The position numbers and the translations under genes were made by a program. From an uncultured Pirellulaceae bacterium (lineage in GTDB: Bacteria; Planctomycetota; Planctomycetia; Pirellulales; Pirellulaceae), in NCBI GenBank assembly GCA_947259675.1, contig CAMYNE010000164.1, forward strand, positions 1 through 5,827: a stretch of 5,827 nucleotides of DNA, in the 5' to 3' direction. The notes under the pieces are model-generated. The model had not been told where the DNA came from and searched no databases. It saw only the letters and a program-made list of their open reading frames with translations. Shown in pieces: positions 1 to 5,819 of this stretch. Numbering within the stretch: the stretch's first letter is position 1; each line of letters begins with the position of its first letter.

Positions 1-286
1 TGAGGAGGCCCTTCGAGTTCTGCGCGATCACGGCTTCTCACGTCCGATCGGCCCAATTCGATTGCTGACGCAACTGCGGTATATTGGTTTCGTCATGAAT
101 CCGGTCAACTTTTATTTTTGCTTTGACGAATCCGGAAATCGTGTCGAAGCGATTATTGCAGAAGTAAACAATACTCCGTGGGGTGAGCAACACTTATACG
201 TCATTGAAACCGAGACGCCGTTCAACCCAACCACTGAATCCAGCCAGCGGATATCCGCGAATAACGTCAATAAAGCGTTCCACGTA

Positions 287-289
287 TAA
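287..289 (+). other. In-frame premature TAA in the DUF1365 gene
   Basis: The codon lies between GTA (Val) and CCT (Pro) in an otherwise continuous conserved frame. Family members have Ser here (HVSPF). The change TCA to TAA needs one substitution, C to A at 288. TAA is also used as a normal terminator at 2889-2891 and 4638-4640, so a reassigned code is not supported. Confidence 0.85.
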
Positions 290-295
290 CCTTTT

Positions 296-673
296 ATGCC
301 TCTGAAAATGACATACGATTTTGATTTCAGGATTTCGCCCGCTCGCCTGGTCGTCAACATTGCATCCTTTGAAAATCAGGAAAAAACGCTCAGCGTCGGA
401 ATGTCGTTGAAACAGAAACCCATCACTTCCAGCAGCCTGAGACTCGCGTTGATCAAGTATCCTCTGATTAGCTGGAAGGTCTTTGCAGGTATCTACTGGC
501 ACGCTTTGCGTCTTTATCTCAAGCGGGCTCCGTTTTACCCACATCCGCGAACGCGCGATGTCACGGCAACCAATTGCCACAAGAGTGAAGCTCCAATCTG
601 CGACGACTTCCCAAACTCCCAAGTCGATGCAAATTGCGTCGACGAAAAAGACTCGGAACTCATAAGCCAATGA
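296..673 (+). CDS. Possible separate C-terminal DUF1365 fragment (reinitiation ORF)
   Basis: If the TAA at 287-289 is real, the downstream half could still be made from ATG 296, only 6 nt after the stop, giving 125 residues. This ATG encodes the conserved Met of the family's PFMPL stretch, so it was not originally a start. No Shine-Dalgarno sequence precedes it, so any translation would rely on terminating ribosomes restarting. The fragment has the PLISWKVFAGIYWHALRLYL region (residues 56-75) and PFYPHP (79-84), followed by a polar tail with no family similarity that I recognise. Its stop overlaps the start of the next gene (ATGA), so its translation may matter for coupled expression of the methyltransferase. 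This is the same locus as the interrupted gene and not an additional ancestral gene. Confidence 0.4.
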   Translation: MPLKMTYDFDFRISPARLVVNIASFENQEKTLSVGMSLKQKPITSSSLRLALIKYPLISWKVFAGIYWHALRLYLKRAPFYPHPRTRDVTATNCHKSEAPICDDFPNSQVDANCVDEKDSELISQ

Positions 674-2103
674 ATCACATCAATTTTGATGAACAGGTTA
701 AAAGCAACACGTTGAAGCTGGCTTTTGCGAATTTGAACTGCGGCTCGTCGCAAGCGAGGCAAGAAGTTCCCTTGAGCAATTGGGGCTCCAGGCAATGCCA
801 AAAGCAGCTGTTTCGCCGTTTCTCGAATTTGCGGCGCGGGATGATCAATGTTTCGGATTCGACAGATGATTGGCAGTTGGGCCAACCTCCCGAGCTTCAA
901 GACAACAGTGAGTTGAGTGCCGCGATTTACGTAAATCGTCCTGAGTTTTATCGCAAAATTCTATTTGGCGGCACCATCGGCTCGGCGGAGTCATTTATTG
1001 ATGGCGACTGGGATGCGGACGACCTCACAGCCGTAATTCGAATCTTCATCCAGAATTTGCCTCAGATGGCGAAACTCGAAAACACCTGGGGCAGAATTCG
1101 CAGGAGTCTGCATTGGCTCAATCACCAACTTCGTCGCAACACCAAAACCGGTAGTCGTCGAAACATCGGGGAACACTACGATTTGGGCAATGATTTTTAC
1201 TCGTTGTTTCTTGATAGGACCATGAACTATTCATCCGGCATTTTTTCGGACGACTCAAGCTCCATGTTGGAAGCTTCTTTAAAGAAAATGGAGTGGATTG
1301 GACACAAACTACAGCTCAAACCAACAGATCATCTCCTCGAAATCGGATCGGGCTGGGGTGGTCTGGCCATTTATCTCGCCCAGAATTTTGGCTGTCGAGT
1401 AACGACCACCACGATTTCAAAACAGCAATATAAATTTGTACAACAGCAAATCGCGGTGAACGGTCTGCAAGATCAAATCACATTACTCCCTTCCGATTAC
1501 CGCGACCTGGAAGGAAAGTATGACAAAATCGCTTCCATCGAAATGATTGAAGCGGTCGGGCATCAGTATTTTGATCAGTATTTCGCCAAGTGTTCAAGCC
1601 TTTTGAACGACGATGGTCTCATGTTGATTCAGGCGATCACGATGAGCCAGCAAAATTATGCGCATCATATTCGCAGCGTCGACTTCATTCGGCGCTACAT
1701 ATTCCCGGGCGGTTGCCTTCCATCCGTCGTTGCGATCGGCGAATCCGTTGGCCGTGCGACTGACATGCGAACGGTTCATCAGGAGGATATTACTGAGCAT
1801 TACGTTCGGACACTTCAATGCTGGTTGCAAAAATTCCACACAGAAATGAGCAACGTTCGTCGACTCGGTTACGACCAGAAGTTTGTGCGTCTGTGGCACT
1901 TCTATTTGTGCTATTGTGAAGCCGCATTTATTGAACGCCGGGTACAAAGTGTGCAAATGGTGTTTGCAAAACCTCAGAGTACAGTCGATCCCGCAAATGA
2001 CTTCGTACCTCGTAATCACGAAATCGGACATTCCGATCTCGGCTTTGAAACGACTCCCGCCCCGCATCTCTATTCGGAGTCGCAACTGGAGGCAATGCGT
2101 TGA
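670..2103 (+). CDS. Cyclopropane-fatty-acyl-phospholipid synthase-like SAM methyltransferase (paralogue 1)
   Basis: A 477-residue SAM-dependent methyltransferase of the Cfa family (COG2230), expected to alkylate the double bond of an unsaturated phospholipid acyl chain at the membrane. Residues 85-115 carry the N-terminal Cfa-type segment (FYRKILFGGTIGSAESFIDG), followed by GEHYDLGNDFYSLFLD (167-182), the SAM-binding motif I LLEIGSGWGGLA (222-233), DYRDL (276-280), EMIEAVG (291-297) and YIFPGGCLPS (343-352). Compared with E. coli Cfa bicarbonate-site residues, Glu239 matches E294, Ile268 matches I323 and Tyr317 probably matches Y412, but Cys139 is Ser189 and His266 is Gln321 (LIQAIT). As I recall, such changes are seen in non-cyclopropane relatives that make methylated or furan acyl chains. 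I chose ATG 670 because it overlaps the upstream stop (ATGA); a TTG at 634 would add 12 residues. The first 40 or so residues are an unrecognised extension. E. coli Cfa is about 382 residues. Confidence 0.93.
   Translation: MNHINFDEQVKSNTLKLAFANLNCGSSQARQEVPLSNWGSRQCQKQLFRRFSNLRRGMINVSDSTDDWQLGQPPELQDNSELSAAIYVNRPEFYRKILFGGTIGSAESFIDGDWDADDLTAVIRIFIQNLPQMAKLENTWGRIRRSLHWLNHQLRRNTKTGSRRNIGEHYDLGNDFYSLFLDRTMNYSSGIFSDDSSSMLEASLKKMEWIGHKLQLKPTDHLLEIGSGWGGLAIYLAQNFGCRVTTTTISKQQYKFVQQQIAVNGLQDQITLLPSDYRDLEGKYDKIASIEMIEAVGHQYFDQYFAKCSSLLNDDGLMLIQAITMSQQNYAHHIRSVDFIRRYIFPGGCLPSVVAIGESVGRATDMRTVHQEDITEHYVRTLQCWLQKFHTEMSNVRRLGYDQKFVRLWHFYLCYCEAAFIERRVQSVQMVFAKPQSTVDPANDFVPRNHEIGHSDLGFETTPAPHLYSESQLEAMR
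2088..2092 (+). promoter_or_regulatory. Strong ribosome binding site deciding a TTG start
   Basis: GGAGG sits inside the last codons of the upstream methyltransferase gene, 7 nt before TTG 2100. It favours TTG 2100, which overlaps the upstream TGA (TTGA), over the in-frame ATG at 2115. Confidence 0.7.
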
Positions 2104-2891
2104 ATTCGTTGTTGATGATATTGATTGCCCTGATGGGCGCGTTTGTTGGTTTCAGTTTGCTTTGGGTTTATCAAAAACGCACGGGCGATTCCGGCATTGT
2201 TGACGTTGCCTGGAGCGCAAGCGTTGGCATCATCGCGTCCTGTTTTTGCTGGAGTGCGATTGGTGGTAACCAGACGAGAAGGTTTCTCGTGGCTGGTTTA
2301 GCGCTGCTTTGGGCGGCACGGCTGAGTTGGCACGTTTATCAACGGTTGCAAAAGCATTCCGAGGACGGTCGCTATGTTGAGATGAAGCAGAAATGGGGTG
2401 ATCAAACGGACAAAAAGATGTTTCGTTTTTATCAATTCCAAGCCTTTGCCAGCGTCTTGTTTGCTTTACCGATGCTGATTGCCGCCTGGAACCCAACCCC
2501 ATTTGGAATGCTCGACGTGATTGGGATCGCAATTTGGTTTTTGGCACTCGCCGGTGAAACGATTGCCGACCGACAACTCGATTCGTTTCGCAACAACCCG
2601 TCGAACAAAGGGCAAGTCTGCAAGCAAGGTCTTTGGCGATTTTCGAGACACCCAAACTACTTCTTTGAGTGGATTCATTGGTGGTCTTACGTATTCCTGG
2701 CCGTCAGTTATCCAATCGGCTGGCTTTCGATCGTGGCGCCGTTTGCGATGTTGTTTTTTATCCTGCGGGTAACGGGCATTCCACCAACGGAACGACAGGC
2801 ACTCAAATCGCGGGGAGACTTGTATCGCGACTATCAACGAACCACGAGTGCGTTTTTCCCCTGGTTTCCAAAATCCACATCAATTAACTAA
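2100..2891 (+). CDS. DUF1295 family integral membrane protein (steroid 5-alpha-reductase-like)
   Basis: A 263-residue polytopic membrane protein of the DUF1295 family (COG3752), related to steroid 5-alpha reductases and isoprenylcysteine methyltransferases. Hydrophobic segments lie at about residues 4-23, 34-52, 62-79, 112-129, 137-153 and 193-222. The diagnostic C-terminal signature is complete: GLWRFSRHPNYFFEW (177-191), then VTGIPPTERQALKSRG (224-239), YRDYQRTTSAFFPWFPK (242-258). The Arg/His/Pro-Asn-Tyr block corresponds to the cofactor-binding region of the superfamily, so a reduction or related redox step on a lipid is plausible; the substrate is unknown. The TTG start at 2100 is chosen because of GGAGG 7 nt upstream and the 4-nt overlap with the previous stop. 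Its place between two acyl-modifying methyltransferases suggests that it processes the same lipid. Length is typical for the family. Confidence 0.92.
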   Translation: MNSLLMILIALMGAFVGFSLLWVYQKRTGDSGIVDVAWSASVGIIASCFCWSAIGGNQTRRFLVAGLALLWAARLSWHVYQRLQKHSEDGRYVEMKQKWGDQTDKKMFRFYQFQAFASVLFALPMLIAAWNPTPFGMLDVIGIAIWFLALAGETIADRQLDSFRNNPSNKGQVCKQGLWRFSRHPNYFFEWIHWWSYVFLAVSYPIGWLSIVAPFAMLFFILRVTGIPPTERQALKSRGDLYRDYQRTTSAFFPWFPKSTSIN

Positions 2892-2894
2892 AGC

Positions 2895-2899
2895 GAAGG
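2895..2899 (+). promoter_or_regulatory. Ribosome binding site for the second methyltransferase
   Basis: GAAGG lies 7 nt before ATG 2907 in the 15-nt spacer after the DUF1295 gene, supporting that start codon. Confidence 0.55.
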
Positions 2900-2906
2900 C
2901 TGGTAG

Positions 2907-4028
2907 ATGGGCATCTCGAATCGACTTATCGACTTGGCAGAACGCGGATGGGTTCCAGACTTTTTGCTTCGTTTGGGGATCAGGCGATTATGCCGGAAAC
3001 GATTACAGGACGTCGATCTGGGCGACTGCGAACAGAATCAATTGCAGTTGGAACGTTTGATCGAGCAGTTTTCGAACGGACCGATCGCACCGCTTCCCGA
3101 AAAAGCGAATGAGCAACACTACGAAGTTCCGGCCGACTTCTACGATTTCGTATTGGGCAAGCGGAAAAAATATTCTTGTTGCCTTTACACAAATGGATCC
3201 GAAAACCTTGATCAGGCAGAAGAAGCGTCACTTGCGGAAACGTGTCGCCGCGCCGAGATCTCGGACGGACAAAACATACTTGAGTTGGGTTGTGGTTGGG
3301 GTTCTTTAACTCTTTGGATAGCAGAAAAATATCCCAACACCAAAATCACCGCTGTTTCCAACTCGCGCTCGCAGCGCGAATTCATTTTGGATCAAGCTGA
3401 ATCCCGCGGACTCGATGGCAACCTGTCCGTGATCACCTGCGATATGAATGATTTCGAGACTAAAGAGACATTTGATCGGGTCGTATCCATTGAGATGTTC
3501 GAACATATGCGGAATTATCGGACGCTTCTGAAAAACATCGCTGGATGGCTTGCTCCACAAGGCAAGTTGTTCGTTCACATTTTCTGTCATCGCCAATTCA
3601 CCTACGAGTTTCAAGATCAGGGTTCGAGTGACTGGATGAGTCGCTATTTCTTTTCCGGTGGAGTGATGCCGAGCGACGGGTTGATTTTGCGTTTTGCCGA
3701 CCACATGCAGCTGACTCGACAATGGCGTTGGAGTGGAATGAACTACTCTCGTACCAGCGAGCATTGGCTGGCTAACCTGGACCGCCAAAAGTCAAAAATC
3801 ATGCCTATTTTGGTTCAGACTTATGGAAGAGCCGAGGCTGTTCGGTGGTTTAATCGCTGGCGGATGTTTTTTCTCGCGGTCTCTGAACTGTTTGCGACCG
3901 ACAACGGGCAACAATGGTGGGTCTCACACTACCTGTTTGAACGCCACACTGCTTTCAAACTTGTTTCAGAACTTTCCCCAACCAAACTTGAGCCTGGTCG
4001 GCTAATCTGTACATTCAAAGTTTGTTGA
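2907..4028 (+). CDS. Cfa-superfamily SAM methyltransferase, coclaurine-N-methyltransferase-like branch (paralogue 2)
   Basis: A 373-residue SAM-dependent methyltransferase of the mycolic-acid/Cfa superfamily. It lacks the longer N-terminal region of the first paralogue. Visible motifs are NEQHYEVPADFYDFVLG (68-84), KYSCCLY (88-94), motif I ILELGCGWGSLTLWIA (124-139), SIEMFEHMRNYRTLL (194-208), KLFVHIFCHR (220-229), RYFFSGGVMPS (246-256) and a C-terminal NGQQWWVSHYLF (333-344). The EMFEHM-NY block and the NG-WWVSHYLF ending are those of the plant coclaurine N-methyltransferase-like branch (which uses Glu and His of this block), shared by many bacterial proteins of unknown substrate. Relative to E. 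coli Cfa it keeps Cys139 (C91), Glu239 (E199) and His266 (H224) but has Phe226 for Ile268. It is the last gene of the cluster, 15 nt after the DUF1295 gene. The real substrate could be a lipid or an amine; the lipid context favours the former. Confidence 0.92.
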   Translation: MGISNRLIDLAERGWVPDFLLRLGIRRLCRKRLQDVDLGDCEQNQLQLERLIEQFSNGPIAPLPEKANEQHYEVPADFYDFVLGKRKKYSCCLYTNGSENLDQAEEASLAETCRRAEISDGQNILELGCGWGSLTLWIAEKYPNTKITAVSNSRSQREFILDQAESRGLDGNLSVITCDMNDFETKETFDRVVSIEMFEHMRNYRTLLKNIAGWLAPQGKLFVHIFCHRQFTYEFQDQGSSDWMSRYFFSGGVMPSDGLILRFADHMQLTRQWRWSGMNYSRTSEHWLANLDRQKSKIMPILVQTYGRAEAVRWFNRWRMFFLAVSELFATDNGQQWWVSHYLFERHTAFKLVSELSPTKLEPGRLICTFKVC

Positions 4029-4167
4029 TCGCGCAACTCATCTTTCCCAAGTCGAGACGTATTGAGAACCGACCGCAATCGTGATCGGTAACTTCGAATG
4101 AATCGGGTACACTCGTCCAATCCAATCTAATTGATGATTTCTTGACCTCGGTCGAAAGTGAGCGGCG

Positions 4168-4512
4168 ATGAAACCAGACTTTTCTAAAACGACCCTATTT
4201 TTGATCGGACTTTTTGTTGGCATCGGGTGCACCATCCTTGGCATGTCGGTTTGGCAAGCGCGGCCTCAAACACCAGAAAGCAGAGTTTTGCTTGCCGATG
4301 GATTTCGCAATATTACTTTTCAAAACGGTAAATTCAACATTGAACTTGTAACACGAATCGATGAATCGACGATTGAAATAGACAAAGTACTTGAGGTGCC
4401 TCAGGAAGGCTTTCTGAAAGGCTACTCAGCCATCGAGCAATTGGTTGATAAACTGATCGAGGATGGCTTGGTCAAAGACAAAACTCACGAGAGCGAAGAA
4501 GCGAGTGACTAA
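4168..4512 (+). CDS. Small single-pass membrane-anchored protein of unknown function
   Basis: I do not recognise a family. The 114-residue product has a short basic N-terminus (MKPDFSK), one hydrophobic segment at about residues 9-28 (a signal anchor; Cys21 sits inside it), then a soluble part of about 85 residues likely outside the cytoplasm. The middle (residues 44-62) has alternating hydrophobic residues that suggest a short beta-hairpin (ITFQNGKFNIELV). A probable helix, FLKGYSAIEQLVDKLIEDGL, covers 81-100, and the tail is acidic (ESEEASD). ATG 4168 has only a weak GTGAG 5 nt upstream. It lies 139 nt after the methyltransferase operon, so it probably has its own expression, and it is convergent with the gene on the other strand. 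The protein-like composition and clean signal anchor argue that it is a real gene. Confidence 0.72.
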   Translation: MKPDFSKTTLFLIGLFVGIGCTILGMSVWQARPQTPESRVLLADGFRNITFQNGKFNIELVTRIDESTIEIDKVLEVPQEGFLKGYSAIEQLVDKLIEDGLVKDKTHESEEASD

Positions 4513-4536
4513 TGGGATGTCAATTCTGAGCGGACA

Positions 4537-4589
4537 GTTTGTAGTCCCGCCTTCAGGCGGAATATCCGGCTAAAGCCGGTACTACGAAC
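4537..4589. repeat. Three-stem palindromic intergenic repeat (REP-like), possible bidirectional terminator
   Basis: An outer stem, GTTTGTAGT (4537-4545) with ACTACGAAC (4581-4589), 9 pairs including one G-T, encloses two small hairpins: CCGCC-TTCA-GGCGG (4547-4560) and CCGGC-TAAA-GCCGG (4566-4579). The junction is C4546, AATAT 4561-4565 and T4580. The fold is a three-way junction. From memory, very similar elements (GTAGTACCGGCTTTAGCCGG on the reverse strand) are frequent between genes in planctomycete genomes. It sits between two convergent genes, 24 nt after one stop and 48 nt from the other, where it could end transcription from both sides, although there is no T-tract. Only one copy is in this window. 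Confidence 0.8.
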
Positions 4590-4637
4590 CACGCTATTCA
4601 GGTTGGACGCGGCACTAGTTATAGCTAGATCCCTCGG

Positions 4638-5819
4638 TTACTTCTCGAAAGGCAACATCGGAGCGTCGGGCGTGGTGAAATTGACTTGGACTTTCGTTTC
4701 AAATCCACATGCTCCTAGCTGCTGGTCGTCTATCTGAACGTTGATGCGTTGGTGGTGGCTGCCCTCGCGATTCGACTGAATGCGATAACGAATCGTGACG
4801 TCTTTTCCTGCACCAATCTCCGGAATCAGCCATGACAATGAATTTCCCATTGGATCGACTTCAGCTTCGCGATCGAGCAGAACGAAGCTTAGCTCGCTGG
4901 AAATTTCAAGTTGAACTACAACGTTTTGGGCCGGAACTGAAGATGAATTAGTGATTTCCACCATATAGTCACCAAGTGCACCGACGCCCATGATGGTCGG
5001 ACCCGTTAGCTCGGCGTGCAATACAGGATCAGAGCTCGTCATGTGGTGGCTCGGATGATCAGATTTTGGAAGGGGGTCAGATTCAACCGTTGGAATGGCA
5101 TGAGCCAACATGTTTTTCGATTTTTCAGAAGAAGTTTTGGCAGTTGACTTAAAGATTGTCTGGATCGACTTCCTCTTGTTCACGGAGTTGGCTTCCGATA
5201 TTTTTTTTCTGCGTGGAACCGTTCTATTTTGGGCCTCAGAGTTCGACGGAGAGGCAAAGAATGGGTTCTTTTGGAACCCTGGGCCAGACGTAAATTGCGA
5301 ACTGGCTGCATCCGCAAGTTCACTGGACGGTTTCAATTGAGCAGCCTCACTTTGGGCGGTAGATTTTTTGTTCGAGAGAGCAGAGGGTAGCTCTTGTGTA
5401 GGGGTGGTCTGCACCAACTTAATCTTGAAGTTTCGAAAGGAGTTGGGGTTTTGATTAGGCAGGACTTCAATCACGCTTATCGAATCGGGAACCGTCAACT
5501 TGATGGCAAATTCACCGTTCGGGCTGCCTTCAATTTGCGTCGTTTCGACGGTGCATTCGTTCAATTCAGGTGAGCGAATGGCGGGTGGTCGGATAATTAT
5601 TGTGGGTGCAATCTGGTTCCGTGAAGCCGTGGGTGCGTCAATTTTTGGCGCATCGGTTGTCGGAAACGACCGGAACCCCGGACCAAACTCATCGTTTGCG
5701 TTTTGCGAAGCCAAATCGTCTATTTCGGCCTGTCCCACCACTGAAGCGATTTCGAACATGCCAAAACTTTGGCAGGAGAACGCTGCGACTAATAAGATTA
5801 ATTGCTTCCAAGATAACAT
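4638..5819 (-). CDS. Secreted or cell-surface protein with C-terminal DUF11-like domain
   Basis: A 393-residue product when started at ATG 5819; a TTG at 5825 would add two residues, and a start beyond the window cannot be excluded. The N-terminus looks like a signal peptide (MLSWKQLILLVAAF, possible cleavage near VVGQA-E at residues 30-32). Residues 85-140 are a small beta-rich section (TTQIEGSPNGEFAIKLTVPD). About 140-265 is a low-complexity linker rich in Ser, Thr, Asn, Lys and Pro with basic patches (PRRKK at 202-206), probably disordered. Residues 266-382 resemble a DUF11/conserved-repeat beta-sandwich: LTGPTIMGVGALGDYMVEIT, then SSVPAQNVVVQLEIS, then LSWLIPEIGAGKDVTIRYRI. Such domains are common in large planctomycete envelope proteins and usually serve as structural or adhesive modules. 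A GPGF motif occurs twice (46-49, 179-182). Stop is TAA 4640-4638. No enzymatic residues are recognisable. Function unknown. Confidence 0.83.
   Translation of the reverse strand: MLSWKQLILLVAAFSCQSFGMFEIASVVGQAEIDDLASQNANDEFGPGFRSFPTTDAPKIDAPTASRNQIAPTIIIRPPAIRSPELNECTVETTQIEGSPNGEFAIKLTVPDSISVIEVLPNQNPNSFRNFKIKLVQTTPTQELPSALSNKKSTAQSEAAQLKPSSELADAASSQFTSGPGFQKNPFFASPSNSEAQNRTVPRRKKISEANSVNKRKSIQTIFKSTAKTSSEKSKNMLAHAIPTVESDPLPKSDHPSHHMTSSDPVLHAELTGPTIMGVGALGDYMVEITNSSSVPAQNVVVQLEISSELSFVLLDREAEVDPMGNSLSWLIPEIGAGKDVTIRYRIQSNREGSHHQRINVQIDDQQLGACGFETKVQVNFTTPDAPMLPFEK

Larger units (their letters stand above)
2..673 (+). pseudogene. DUF1365 family protein, 5'-partial, interrupted by an in-frame TAA
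   Basis: One reading frame runs from the window edge to TGA 671-673 and is broken only by TAA at 287-289. The first half shows the DUF1365 (COG3496) hallmarks: RLLTQLRYIGFVMNPVNFYF (residues 20-38 of the visible part) and EVNNTPWGEQH (53-63), then KAFHV. After the stop, the same frame resumes with PFMPL, then SLRLALIKYPLISWKVFAGI and LKRAPFYPHP, the usual C-terminal signature. Relatives read KAFHVSPFMP, so the stop replaces a conserved Ser; TCA to TAA is one base change at 288. There is no frameshift and no other stop, so the lesion is recent, a sequencing error, or tolerated. About 50-70 N-terminal residues lie outside the window (estimated from usual family length). A tail of about 40 residues after FYPHP looks unconserved. 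The biochemical role of DUF1365 is not established; it travels with Cfa-like methyltransferases and FAD oxidoreductases. Family call is very sure; pseudogene status is not. Confidence 0.85.

Noticed and set aside
287..289. Reassigned stop codon or alternative genetic code to explain the interrupted DUF1365
   Set aside because: TAA is used as a normal terminator for two other genes in the window, and no other conserved gene contains internal TAA.
634..669. TTG 634 as start of the first methyltransferase
   Set aside because: It would create a 40-nt overlap with the upstream gene and a basic, unconserved extension; ATG 670 gives the classical ATGA overlap.
194..670. Long minus-strand open frames opposite the DUF1365 gene and others opposite the methyltransferases
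   Set aside because: They are antisense shadows with no recognisable domains or ribosome sites, while the plus strand has clear family motifs.
4029..4167. Possible promoter or operator before the small membrane protein (TACACT at 4108-4113; ACCGA/TCGGT inverted repeat 4068-4072 and 4085-4089)
   Set aside because: The TACACT has no matching -35 at proper spacing, and the inverted repeat is only 5 bp with a 12-nt loop, which is expected by chance. A promoter probably exists here, but I cannot place it.
4616..4629. Imperfect palindrome CTAG-TTATAG-CTAG near the end of the minus-strand gene
   Set aside because: Only the 4-bp arms and parts of the centre are symmetric; too short to call an operator or terminator.
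5201..5208. Run of eight T (A8 on the coding strand of the DUF11-like gene), a potential slippage site
   Set aside because: The frame is intact on both sides and the run encodes Arg-Lys-Lys-Ile; there is no sign of programmed frameshifting such as a conserved alternative frame or downstream structure.
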